Shown here one piece after another: positions 8,403-16,487 of a DNA stretch of 41,800 nucleotides. The stretch comes from Pseudomonadota bacterium. Lineage in GTDB: Bacteria; Pseudomonadota; Gammaproteobacteria; Burkholderiales; Gallionellaceae. The stretch covers positions 1 through 41,800 of the forward strand of contig JAJZSA010000016.1 of NCBI GenBank assembly GCA_021822115.1. Reading direction: 5' to 3'. Below the pieces are notes generated by a model that ran no database searches, had not been told where the DNA came from, and was given only the letters and a program-made list of their open reading frames with translations. The position numbers and the translations under genes were made by a program. Position 1 is the stretch's first letter. Each line of letters begins with the position of its first letter.

Positions 8403-9599
8403 TCAATCGAAATCGGCGCGCAGTTTATCATCCCGCCCCAACAGCCAGAGCAGCGCCAACACACTGATCGCGGCACCGCAGTAGAAAGTGCTCGCCGCGC
8501 CCCATGTCTGCCACAGCGCACCGGCCAACACGCTCGCCAACAGCATGGCCACGCCGCTCACCAGATTGAACAATCCGAAGGCCGTGCCGCGCAATTCGGG
8601 CGGCGCGCTATCTGCCACCATGCGCGCCAGCAAGCCCTGCGTGATACCCAGATGCACGCCCCACAATGCCACCCCGAGCAGCACGAACCACCAGTGGCCA
8701 TCCCACGCCAGCACCAGATCGGCCGCGATCAGCAGCAACAGCCCCCATGCCAGCAGACGACGATGATCGACGCTGTCGGACAGTTTGCCGAAAGGATAGG
8801 CCGTGGCCGCATAGACCAGGTTCATCGCCACCATCACCAGCGGCACGAATGCCATCACCACGCCGCTCTGCTCGGCGCGCAACACCAAGAAGGCCTCGCT
8901 GAAACGCGCCAGCGTGAACAAGGCGCCGAAGCCCACCACGCTCCAATAGCTGCGGGAAAGGCGGCGCAGATTGTCGCGGCGCAGCGGCATCACCGGCGGG
9001 CTCGTCGACGCGCGCTGCGGTTCACGCACACCAAAAAACAACAAGGCCACGGCCAGCACGCCGGGGATCACCGCCACCCAGAACACCGCACGGAAATCAT
9101 CCGCCCACAGCAACATCAGGCCCACCGCCAGCAAGGGGCCGAGGAAGGCGCCCACGGTATCCAGCGACTGGCGCAGACCGAATGCCGCTCCGCGTACCGC
9201 CGGCGGCGTGATATCGGCGATCAGCGCATCGCGCGGCGCACCGCGTATGCCCTTGCCGATGCGATCGGTGAGTCGCGCGGTGAGCACCATGCCGGCGCCC
9301 TGTGCCAGTGCGAACATCGGCTTGGTCAGCGCACCCAGACCATAGCCCACTACCGCCAGCGTCTTGCGCTGGCCCAGGCGGTCGCTGAGCGCACCGGAGA
9401 ACACCTTGACCATCAATGCCGTCGCTTCGGCCAGACCTTCGATGATGCCCACCGACAACACGCTGATACCCAGCACCGAAACCATGAACATCGGCAACAA
9501 GCTATGGATCATCTCGGACGAGACATCCATCAACAGACTGACCACGCCTAACACCCAGACACCGCGCGGGATGCGCTGTGCAGAGGGTGGCGTGGTCAT
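8403..9599 (-). CDS. Major facilitator superfamily transporter
   Basis: A 398-residue protein with about 12 hydrophobic segments. The MFS loop 2-3 signature is visible (GALSDRLGQRKTLA), as is the related motif DRIGKGIRGAPRDALIADITPPAVRGAAFGLRQSLDTVGAFLGPLLA, typical of a drug/sugar-transporter-like bacterial MFS subfamily annotated only generally. An inner-membrane secondary transporter; the substrate is not readable from sequence. It starts 12 bp after the fadA stop on the same strand and may be co-transcribed with fadA and with the downstream CHI-like and ATP-grasp-like genes. No ribosome-binding site stands out. Confidence 0.88.
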   Translation of the reverse strand: MTTPPSAQRIPRGVWVLGVVSLLMDVSSEMIHSLLPMFMVSVLGISVLSVGIIEGLAEATALMVKVFSGALSDRLGQRKTLAVVGYGLGALTKPMFALAQGAGMVLTARLTDRIGKGIRGAPRDALIADITPPAVRGAAFGLRQSLDTVGAFLGPLLAVGLMLLWADDFRAVFWVAVIPGVLAVALLFFGVREPQRASTSPPVMPLRRDNLRRLSRSYWSVVGFGALFTLARFSEAFLVLRAEQSGVVMAFVPLVMVAMNLVYAATAYPFGKLSDSVDHRRLLAWGLLLLIAADLVLAWDGHWWFVLLGVALWGVHLGITQGLLARMVADSAPPELRGTAFGLFNLVSGVAMLLASVLAGALWQTWGAASTFYCGAAISVLALLWLLGRDDKLRADFD

Positions 9600-9611
9600 G
9601 GGGAAAGTAGC

Positions 9612-10811
9612 TTACAGCGCTTCGAAGATACCGGCCGCGCCCATGCCGGTGCCGATGCACATGGTCACCATGCCGTACTTCTGCTTGCGGCGACGCAGGC
9701 CATGCAGCAAGGTGGCGGTGCGGATCGCGCCGGTCGCGCCCAGCGGATGACCGAGCGCGATGGCGCCGCCCAGCGGATTGACGATCTGCGGATCCAGGCC
9801 GACATCGTTGATCACCGCCAGCGATTGCGCGGCGAACGCCTCGTTGAGTTCGATCCAGCTCATGTCATCCAGTTTCAGACCGACCTGCTTCAAGGCGCGC
9901 GGGATGGCTTCCTTGGGGCCGATGCCCATGATCTCCGGCGGCACGCCAGCCACGCTGAAACCCAAGAACTTGCCGATGGGCGTCAGGTTGTAACGCTTCA
10001 ACGCTGCTTCGCTGCACAACAGCACCGCCGCCGCACCGTCGGACATCTGCGAACTGTTGCCCGCCGTCACCGAACCCTCCTTGGCGAACACCGTGCGCAA
10101 TTTGGCCAGCGCCTCCAGATTGGTATCGGCGCGCGGCCCTTCGTCCTGCGCCACCTCGCGCGTGCGCACCTGCACCGTGCGGCTGCCCAGGTCCGGCGCA
10201 TGTTCGATGAGGGGATAAGGCGATATCTCATCGGCGAACTCGCCGTTGTTGATGGCCGCGATGGCGCGCTGATGGCTCTGCAAGGCGAAGGCATCCTGTG
10301 CCTCACGCGACACCCGCCAGCGCTCGGCCACCTTCTCCGCCGTGAGGCCCATGCCGTAGGCGATGCCGTAACGTTCATCGCGTTCGAAGATGGCCGGATT
10401 GAACGCCACCTTGTTGCCCATCATCGGCACCATGCTCATGCTCTCGGTGCCCGCCGCCAGCATCACATCGGCTTCGCCCAAGCGGATACGGTCGGCCGCC
10501 ATCGCCACCGCCTGCAAGCCGGAAGAACAGAAACGGTTCACCGTCATGCCGGGCACTTCCTTGGGCAAGCCGGCCAGCAACAGCGAGATGCGCGCCACAT
10601 TCATGCCCTGCTCCGCCTCCGGCATGGCACAGCCGACGATCACATCGCCGATAGCCGCGGGGTCGAGCGACGGCGCTTGCGCCAGCACGCGCGTCAACAC
10701 ATGGGAAAGGAGATCATCGGGGCGGGTGTTGCGGAACATGCCGCGCGGCGCCTTGCCCACCGGAGTACGTGTGGCGGCGACGATATAAGCTTCCTGTACC
10801 TGTCTGCTCAT
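9612..10811 (-). CDS. fadA: Acetyl-CoA C-acyltransferase (3-ketoacyl-CoA thiolase)
   Basis: A 399-residue thiolase that carries out the last step of beta-oxidation, cleaving 3-ketoacyl-CoA with CoA to acetyl-CoA and a shortened acyl-CoA. The nucleophile is Cys95 in VNRFCSSGLQAV. The His of GHPLGATGA and the Cys of MCIGTGMGAAGIFE complete the active site, and NEAFAAQ is conserved. The ATG at 10811 is chosen because AAGGAG lies 6 bases upstream; the frame stays open to 10859 but the first 16 codons lack family similarity. It is not next to the fadB-type gene: cnoX, the carbonic anhydrase and a foreign-looking gene lie between, and a terminator precedes it, so it needs its own promoter within 10812-10900. 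Biosynthetic thiolase (PhaA type) is the alternative; context favours FadA. Confidence 0.93.
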   Translation of the reverse strand: MSRQVQEAYIVAATRTPVGKAPRGMFRNTRPDDLLSHVLTRVLAQAPSLDPAAIGDVIVGCAMPEAEQGMNVARISLLLAGLPKEVPGMTVNRFCSSGLQAVAMAADRIRLGEADVMLAAGTESMSMVPMMGNKVAFNPAIFERDERYGIAYGMGLTAEKVAERWRVSREAQDAFALQSHQRAIAAINNGEFADEISPYPLIEHAPDLGSRTVQVRTREVAQDEGPRADTNLEALAKLRTVFAKEGSVTAGNSSQMSDGAAAVLLCSEAALKRYNLTPIGKFLGFSVAGVPPEIMGIGPKEAIPRALKQVGLKLDDMSWIELNEAFAAQSLAVINDVGLDPQIVNPLGGAIALGHPLGATGAIRTATLLHGLRRRKQKYGMVTMCIGTGMGAAGIFEAL

Positions 10812-10900
10812 GGGCGACTCCTTCGCATCGAGTGGGCCGGAAAAGGTCAGCCGCATCATACGTCAGCGACTGCCCCCGGTAAATCGAAGCCACCAAAACG

Positions 10901-10932
10901 AACGCCCCTTCCGTTCACACGGAAGGGGCGTT
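10901..10932 (-). terminator. Rho-independent terminator of the carbonic anhydrase gene
   Basis: A perfect 13-bp inverted repeat, AACGCCCCTTCCG at 10901-10913 and its complement at 10920-10932, with a 6-base loop. It starts 18 bp after the stop of the carbonic anhydrase gene on the reverse strand and is followed there by CGTTTTGG, a short T run. It separates that gene from fadA. Confidence 0.85.
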
Positions 10933-10949
10933 CATCGACGTAGCGGAGA

Positions 10950-11774
10950 TTACTTGATCTCGGACAGCAGGGAAGGAGTCTTCACCAGTTGGCGCACGCC
11001 GTGAGCGTGATCCTCTTCATACTTGTTGCCCTTGCACCATTCGCCGACCGTCTTGATGTTCAGCTTGGCGCAGGAAGGGCGCACGCTCCAGGTCACCTGA
11101 TACTCGGAACAGGCGCTCTCGTTGTACTTGGGACCCGTGGTAGAACCCATGAACTCGACCGGCTTGCCGGTATTGGTCGGCAGTGCCGCAGCAGACTGGA
11201 TCGCGTTGAAGTCCAGACCACCTTCGGCCACCAGTGTGTAAACCTGGGTCTCTACACGCAGCTCGGGATTGGCGCACTTGGCCGACACGCAGGAACCGAG
11301 ACCCTTGCCGCCGGGCACGTCACAGGTGGTATGCACATAGTGCACTTCGATGGTGTCACCGGGCTTCAGTTCGCCGTGGGCGCTCTTGCACACGCCGTCA
11401 CCCTGCCAGGCCAGCTCGGCCTTGCTCAGCTTCTTGCTGATGTTGCACTGATAGCCGCTGCCATAGCCTTCGTGGCCATCGCCGGCATAGATGGAGAAGT
11501 CCTTGGACTTGTGCTCGGCGTTCTCATGGAAGTGGATGTTGCACAGGTGCATCTCGGAGGCCGGCGGTGCCATCTTGAATGCCACCTTGTTGTCGCCAGA
11601 CTTGCTATCGATATCGCGCGGAGTCTGTGGACCATAGCCCGTACAAGCCGGACCTGCCACTTCATGGCCGTGAGCCTCATGCTCGTTCTCGTGACCATGA
11701 GTCGTTGCAAACGCGCTGCCGGAAACCAGGCCCAGGATCAACGCGAGGCCTACATAACTCTCCCTGAGTTTCAT
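10950..11774 (-). CDS. Exported delta-class carbonic anhydrase
   Basis: A 274-residue protein with a signal peptide (residues 1-23, ending SGSAFA) and then a His-rich tract (THGHENEHEAHGHE). The core HLCNIHFHENAEHKSKDF (His81, His83, His88) followed by GDGHEGYGSGYQC resembles the metal-site region of delta-class carbonic anhydrases, first known from diatoms and later found in chemoautotrophic bacteria. Several Cys residues (44, 78, 110 and more) suggest disulfides in the periplasm. The enzyme would interconvert CO2 and bicarbonate outside the cytoplasm. The ATG at 11774 has AAGGGTAGAG upstream; an in-frame GTG at 11789 is less likely. It is monocistronic, with its own terminator. Class assignment is from motif recognition, so moderately sure. 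Confidence 0.72.
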   Translation of the reverse strand: MKLRESYVGLALILGLVSGSAFATTHGHENEHEAHGHEVAGPACTGYGPQTPRDIDSKSGDNKVAFKMAPPASEMHLCNIHFHENAEHKSKDFSIYAGDGHEGYGSGYQCNISKKLSKAELAWQGDGVCKSAHGELKPGDTIEVHYVHTTCDVPGGKGLGSCVSAKCANPELRVETQVYTLVAEGGLDFNAIQSAAALPTNTGKPVEFMGSTTGPKYNESACSEYQVTWSVRPSCAKLNIKTVGEWCKGNKYEEDHAHGVRQLVKTPSLLSEIK

Positions 11775-11986
11775 ATCTCTACCCTTCACAGTTCGTTGGA
11801 AAAAGTACAGCTTGTTATGTTTGTTGTATGCCGAACAGAGCGATGGCGGCGCGCGATTCTACAAGCAAAACCCGGAACCGTTGCAAGCCACGGCAAGGGC
11901 GAGTGGCAGCAATACAACAGACACACCCGCAGCAGGGAAAAGGCCGGCGCGGCTTCGGTTACCGGCCGCCAAAACAGGAAAACCCG

Positions 11987-12838
11987 TCAGTTCAAAAGAC
12001 TAGCCAGCTTGCGCCGGTAGCTCATCACCAGCTCGCCCGCGCCGCCAAGCAGGTTGAACACATCCAGCAAGGTCTTGCGCCCGATGTCGTCCTGGAAACC
12101 ACGGTCGCGGCGCACGATCTCCAGCAGCTCATCCATGCCCTCGGCCGCACGGTTCGCCGCCACCAGCAGGTTCGCCAGTTTCAGGCGCGCCGCCAGGTCG
12201 TTCTCGTCTTGGGCGATGGCCGCGCGCAATGAAGCTTCATCTTCGCCCGCCGCCGCTTGCGACAAACGCGCCTGCGCCTGCAACTGCAACACGCGCGCAT
12301 CCTTCAGGATGTCGAAATCGCGCAAACTCTCCAGCAAGGTACGCGCCTCCTCCGCCTTGCCCTGCCCCAGCAATATCTCTGCGCTATCCACGCGCACCCA
12401 CTCGTTGCCGGGATCGAGCTGCGAAGCCTGCGCCAGCAACTGCAACGCCCCCTCGCCATCGCCCGCCGCCCAACGCTGCTGCGCCGTCTGGCGCAACTCA
12501 TCCGCCGGACTGGGGATGATCTTGTCCAGCCACGCACGCACCTGCCCTTCCGGCAACGCCCCGGTGAACTCATCCACCACCTTACCGTTCACCACCGCCT
12601 TCACCGCCGGGATACCGCGCACCTTGAACTGCGCCGACACCTCCGGGTTCTCGTCCGAGTTCACCTTCGCCAGCACGAACTTGCCCGCATACTCCGCCGC
12701 CAGCTTCTCCAGCAAAGACTTCAACACCTTGCACGGCGCACACCACGGCGCCCAGAAATCGATCACCACCGGTTGCTTGAACGAAGCGGCGATGACTTTC
12801 TCTTCGAAGTCGGATTGGGTCACGTCTTGCGAATACAT
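11987..12838 (-). CDS. cnoX: Thioredoxin-TPR chaperedoxin (CnoX/YbbN family)
   Basis: A 283-residue protein: a thioredoxin domain (residues 1-110) with the active site WCAPC (Cys33, Cys36) and the cis-Pro in VRGIPAVKAV, then TPR-type helices to the end (residues about 115-283). This architecture is that of CnoX, which guards folding proteins from oxidation and passes them to GroEL. E. coli CnoX lacks the first Cys (SxxC), but this one keeps CxxC and so should have real thiol-disulfide activity, as reported for some other bacterial homologues. The gene lies 79 bp downstream of the low-GC zinc-ribbon gene and 212 bp upstream of the carbonic anhydrase; neither neighbour is obviously related. Confidence 0.9.
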   Translation of the reverse strand: MYSQDVTQSDFEEKVIAASFKQPVVIDFWAPWCAPCKVLKSLLEKLAAEYAGKFVLAKVNSDENPEVSAQFKVRGIPAVKAVVNGKVVDEFTGALPEGQVRAWLDKIIPSPADELRQTAQQRWAAGDGEGALQLLAQASQLDPGNEWVRVDSAEILLGQGKAEEARTLLESLRDFDILKDARVLQLQAQARLSQAAAGEDEASLRAAIAQDENDLAARLKLANLLVAANRAAEGMDELLEIVRRDRGFQDDIGRKTLLDVFNLLGGAGELVMSYRRKLASLLN

Positions 12839-12917
12839 CTAGATGATTTCCTGAATTTTCAACAACAGCTTATAAAAAATTACGGCTTCACAAGACCCAT
12901 ATTTCTGGACATACGAT

Positions 12918-13877
12918 TTAATCGTTAATACGGGATTCATCTGGCAGTGTTGCACGAATGGTTGCTTTTAGTCTCTCAAGCGCATCGTCAAGCTTATCCG
13001 ACTCCCAAGTCACTGTGAGATGATGGTTCGTATCAAAATGAGTGCCTTTGGCTTTATCCTCAAACACATCCTTGCGGCATGTGTAAATAACAGGCTTTCC
13101 AAGTCCCTCTGCATATCCAGCTTCCCAATATGCCCCCCTATTCTGATGAGTCAGATCAGCTATTAAAAATCGACACTGACGAATTTCAACACGCAAGCGA
13201 TCATCAATCAAACCTGCTGGCTGCCCCTCATCAACTCGCTTCAGATCAAATCCAGTAGCGGCTACAGCCACCTTAAAATAGTTTGCGTAAATCCGATCCA
13301 GTTCAGCATCTCCGAATTGCATCGCCATAAAAGCAATACGACTCGTAGATTTCCCACGTTGCAAATCTTCAAATAATTGCCAACCAGCTAGAGTCAACTG
13401 AAGCGAAAATATCGAACAACCTCCTCCGATATATTCCTGAACCAGCCCCTTCATCAGGCCGGCTTCAATTGCTTGAGTCACCAAAAAAGCCAAACTCGAA
13501 ATATCCACCACACCCACAGCAGCAATTGCATCTTCTTTAGGTTGAACTGTCGCTCCCATGCTTGGTTGAGTTTCACCAAGCCAAAGTATGAGATTCTCAA
13601 GTTGCTCCTGCGGTCTCGGCAGTTCAGAGCTATCTAAAATATTCTGCAGCAATCCCGTTGTCACCAAAGCCCACTGCTCTCGCTTACTCATGTGATAAAG
13701 CACATGACTCAACTTCGCATCATTATTGACGGCTTTACTCAGATAGTAATTTAAGTCCTGTGATGCCTCCCATGAAAGAGAGTATGGACCGCAGCGGGGG
13801 CACTCAAAAAATAGCCTATCTCCCCGATTTTCGAATTGTTTTAGTACGGAATTACACACAGGGCATTCAGTCATCAT
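12918..13877 (-). CDS. Zinc-ribbon protein with C-terminal nucleoside deoxyribosyltransferase-like domain
   Basis: About 319 residues. An N-terminal zinc ribbon is formed by CPVC (5-8) and CPRCGPYSLS (26-29). A helical middle part of unknown type (about 35-170) follows. The C-terminal Rossmann-like domain (about 180-310) begins IAFMAMQFGDAELDRIY and contains LIDDRLRVEIRQCRFLIADLTHQNRGAYWEAGYAEGLGKPVIY-type sequence at 223-265. This is the pattern of the NDT/TIR-like fold, where an acidic residue (here Glu252 or Glu257) cleaves N-glycosidic bonds. Substrate unknown: nucleoside, NAD or a signal nucleotide are options. The ATG at 13877 overlaps the fadB-type stop (TGATG), with GAGG upstream; ATG 13874 is equally possible. 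Base composition is clearly lower in G+C than both neighbours (24 of 60 at 13141-13200 against 42 of 60 at 14101-14160), suggesting acquisition by transfer. Confidence 0.72.
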   Translation of the reverse strand: MMTECPVCNSVLKQFENRGDRLFFECPRCGPYSLSWEASQDLNYYLSKAVNNDAKLSHVLYHMSKREQWALVTTGLLQNILDSSELPRPQEQLENLILWLGETQPSMGATVQPKEDAIAAVGVVDISSLAFLVTQAIEAGLMKGLVQEYIGGGCSIFSLQLTLAGWQLFEDLQRGKSTSRIAFMAMQFGDAELDRIYANYFKVAVAATGFDLKRVDEGQPAGLIDDRLRVEIRQCRFLIADLTHQNRGAYWEAGYAEGLGKPVIYTCRKDVFEDKAKGTHFDTNHHLTVTWESDKLDDALERLKATIRATLPDESRIND

Positions 13878-16423
13878 CAATTCCTCAACGGCTTCCCGCT
13901 CTTCAACATATGCTCGATGCGCGCCTGCGTCTTGTCGGTGGCGAGCAGTTCCATGAAGTGCTTGATCTCCAGGTCGAGCAGCCATTGTTCGTCCACCAGG
14001 CTGCCGGCTTCCACGTCGCCGCCGCATAGTGTGTCGGCCACGCGGCAGCCGATGTTGTAGTCATGTTCGGAGATGAAGCCACCTTCGAGCATGTTGACCA
14101 TAGCGGCCTTCAGCGTGGCGATACCGGTGCGGCCGGCGACGGCGATCTGGCGTTGGTGCAGCGGCGGACGATAGGCGGTGGCGTTGAGCGCTTTGGCTTC
14201 CTGCTTGGCGATGTGCAGCAGTTCGAACTTGTTCATCACGATGCGGTCGCTGGGCCGCAGGTAGCCCATCTCTCTTGCCAGCTCGGCGCTCTTGGCGACC
14301 TCGCCCATGGCGATCTGCTGGAAATATTTGCGCAGGTAGGGGAATACGTCGATGCGATTATCGCCGGAGTAACGCTGCGCTTCGTTGGCGGCGCGTTGCG
14401 CCATCTCCTTGCAGCCGCCACCGGCGGGCAGCAGGCCGACGCCGACCTCGACCAGACCGATGTAGCTTTCCAGCGTGGCGACTATCCTTGAACAATGGAT
14501 GGAGAATTCGCAGCCGCCGCCGAGCGCGAGGCCGTCCACGGCGGCGATGGTGGGCACCTGCGCGTATTTGAGGCGCATCGAGGTGCGCTGGAACTTGGCG
14601 ACGACCTCTTGCACCTTGGGCACGTTGCCGGTGGCGGCGTTGAGGATGTCGCCCACGCCACCGCCGCCCGCCGCAGTGTATTTGACGCGGTTCACCGCCC
14701 CCTTGAGTTTGCCGAACAGGCCGGTGTCCGGTGTCTCCTGCACACCCTGCATCAGTTGCAGCAGGTTGGCGCCGGCAGAGAACGGCGGCTCGCTCTGCCA
14801 CAGGATGAGCGCGCTGAAATGCTGCTCGGCCTCGTCCACCGCGCGCAGCACGCCGTCCAGCACTTCGTTGCTGACGGTGTGCATCTTGGTCTTGAAGCTG
14901 AGGATGGCGATGTTGTCGCCGGTGTGCCACATGCGCACTTCGTCGGTCTCGAACACGGTCTCGCCGTAATGGCGTTCTTCGCCGAGCAGGCGGTCGGGGA
15001 AGAGTTGGCGTTTGTAGACGGGGAGTGTGGAGCGGGGTTGATAACTGCCTTGCGTAGAGGGTTCCCTCACCCCTGCCCCCTCTCCCGGTGGGAGAGGGGA
15101 ACTGGTGGGGGCGAAGGAGCCTTGTGCGGTATGCACGCCGGTGCGGCCCGGTTCGATGGCCCAGACCGGCAGCGGCGTACTCGCCATCGCCTTGCCAGCC
15201 GCGATGTCAGCGGCGATCCAGCCGGCCACCTGCTGCCAGCCGGCAGCCTGCCAGATCTCGAACGGGCCGTTGTCCCAGCCGAAACCCCAGCGCACGGCGA
15301 AATCGAGGTCGCGCGCGTTGTTGGCGATGCTCTCCAGATTCATCGCGCAGTAATGGAACACGTCGCGGAAGGTGGCCCACAGAAACTGCGCCTGCGGGTG
15401 CGGGCTGTTGCGCAGCCCGGCGAGTTTCTTGGCCCAGTCGCGTTCGCGCAGGATGTCCTTCACGCCATCGTCCACCTTGGCGTCGGACAGTTTGTACTCG
15501 CGCGTGTGCAGATCCAGCACGTGGATCTCCTTGCCGATCTTCTGGTAGATGCCGCGCTTGGTCTTCTGCCCGAGCGAACCCTGATCGACCAGGTACTGGA
15601 ACCAGCCCGGCAACTCGAAGTGCTGGTGCCACGGGTCATTGGTGAGGTTCTCGCGCATGGTGTTGACCACGTGCGCGAACACGTCCAGCCCCACCACGTC
15701 CAGCGTGCGGAAGGTGGCGCTCTTGGGGCGGCCGAGATAGCGCCCGGTCAGCGCATCCACCATGTCGAAGCCGAGGTTGAACGCGGCGGCATGGTGCTTG
15801 GTGGCGAGCATGGAGAACACGCCGATGCGGTTGGCGATGAAGTTGGGCGTGTCTTTGGCGCGCACCACGCCCTTGCCCAGCGTGGAGACGAGGAAGGTCT
15901 CCAGGTCGTCCAGCAACGGTGACTCGGTGCCCGCACACGGGATCAGTTCGACCAGGTGCATGTAGCGCGGCGGGTTGAAGAAGTGGATGCCGCAGAAACG
16001 ATGGCGCAGGTTCTCAGGGAACGCTTGCGCCAGCGTGTTGATGGACAGACCGGAAGTATTGGTGGCGAAGATGGCGTTCGCATGCACATGCGGTGCGACC
16101 TTGCGGTACAGGTCGGACTTCCAATCCATGCGCTCGGCGATGGCCTCGATGATCAGGTCGCACTCGCGCAGTCTTTCCAGATGTTGTTCGTAGTTGGCCG
16201 CTTCGATGTAGGCGACGCGGGCCGGTGAGGAGATCGGGGCCGGGTCCAGCTTCTTGAGACCCTCCAGCGCCTTGTTCACGTTGCCGTTCGGATCGCCTTC
16301 CTTGGCGGGTAACTCGAACAACAATGTCTCGACGTTGGCGTTGACCAGATGCGCGGCGATCTGCGCGCCCATCACGCCGGCGCCCAGCACGGCGACCTTG
16401 CGGATCTTCAAAGCATTAGCCAT
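13877..16423 (-). CDS. fadB: 3-hydroxyacyl-CoA dehydrogenase/enoyl-CoA hydratase fusion (beta-oxidation)
   Basis: An 848-residue bifunctional enzyme with the dehydrogenase first and the hydratase second, the order of Bacillus FadN rather than E. coli FadB. The dehydrogenase half has the NAD motif VAVLGAGVMGAQIA, the FATNTSGLSI strand, the catalytic His region HFFNPPRYMHLVELI and ANRIG. The hydratase half has the oxyanion-hole segments PFSAGANLLQL and AAVDGLALGGGCEFS and the acidic region GLVEVGVGLLPAGGG. Together they hydrate 2-enoyl-CoA and oxidise 3-hydroxyacyl-CoA. Between the halves, residues about 441-454 (SSPLPPGEGAGVRE) are encoded by an inserted palindromic repeat kept in frame; the chain is longer than the roughly 800 residues typical of relatives. 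It lies 64 bp after fadL in a long fad operon. The symbol is by function; fadN would fit the domain order. Confidence 0.92.
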   Translation of the reverse strand: MANALKIRKVAVLGAGVMGAQIAAHLVNANVETLLFELPAKEGDPNGNVNKALEGLKKLDPAPISSPARVAYIEAANYEQHLERLRECDLIIEAIAERMDWKSDLYRKVAPHVHANAIFATNTSGLSINTLAQAFPENLRHRFCGIHFFNPPRYMHLVELIPCAGTESPLLDDLETFLVSTLGKGVVRAKDTPNFIANRIGVFSMLATKHHAAAFNLGFDMVDALTGRYLGRPKSATFRTLDVVGLDVFAHVVNTMRENLTNDPWHQHFELPGWFQYLVDQGSLGQKTKRGIYQKIGKEIHVLDLHTREYKLSDAKVDDGVKDILRERDWAKKLAGLRNSPHPQAQFLWATFRDVFHYCAMNLESIANNARDLDFAVRWGFGWDNGPFEIWQAAGWQQVAGWIAADIAAGKAMASTPLPVWAIEPGRTGVHTAQGSFAPTSSPLPPGEGAGVREPSTQGSYQPRSTLPVYKRQLFPDRLLGEERHYGETVFETDEVRMWHTGDNIAILSFKTKMHTVSNEVLDGVLRAVDEAEQHFSALILWQSEPPFSAGANLLQLMQGVQETPDTGLFGKLKGAVNRVKYTAAGGGGVGDILNAATGNVPKVQEVVAKFQRTSMRLKYAQVPTIAAVDGLALGGGCEFSIHCSRIVATLESYIGLVEVGVGLLPAGGGCKEMAQRAANEAQRYSGDNRIDVFPYLRKYFQQIAMGEVAKSAELAREMGYLRPSDRIVMNKFELLHIAKQEAKALNATAYRPPLHQRQIAVAGRTGIATLKAAMVNMLEGGFISEHDYNIGCRVADTLCGGDVEAGSLVDEQWLLDLEIKHFMELLATDKTQARIEHMLKSGKPLRN
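15061..15102. repeat. GC-rich palindromic repeat inserted in frame in the fadB-type gene
   Basis: Perfect 10-bp arms CCCCTCTCCC (15077-15086) and GGGAGAGGGG (15090-15099) around a 3-base loop. The element is bounded by GTTCCC (15061-15066) and GGGAAC (15097-15102), an outer inverted pair. On the gene strand it reads SPLPPGEGAGVR, a peptide familiar from this repeat family in many proteobacterial translations. It lies exactly in the linker between the two catalytic halves. The same family occurs in cusA at 27991-28078. Confidence 0.8.
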
Positions 16424-16450
16424 GACTCACTCCCATCGTTACCAAAGGAT

Positions 16451-16472
16451 GCGGCGGGCCGCAGCCCGCCGC
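16451..16472. other. Intercistronic hairpin between fadL and the fadB-type gene
   Basis: Arms GCGGCGGGC (16451-16459) and GCCCGCCGC (16464-16472) form a perfect 9-bp stem with a 4-base loop, in the 64-bp gap between the fadL stop and the fadB-type start. No T run follows on the reverse strand, so it is more likely an RNA-stabilising or attenuating hairpin than a terminator. Confidence 0.45.
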
Positions 16473-16487
16473 CATTGCCGCTACGCC

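Noticed and set aside
13877..13877. Longer version of the zinc-ribbon gene starting at 14027
   Set aside because: The extra 50 codons overlap the conserved end of the fadB-type gene in another frame and look like shadow sequence; ATG 13877 with GAGG upstream is a better start.
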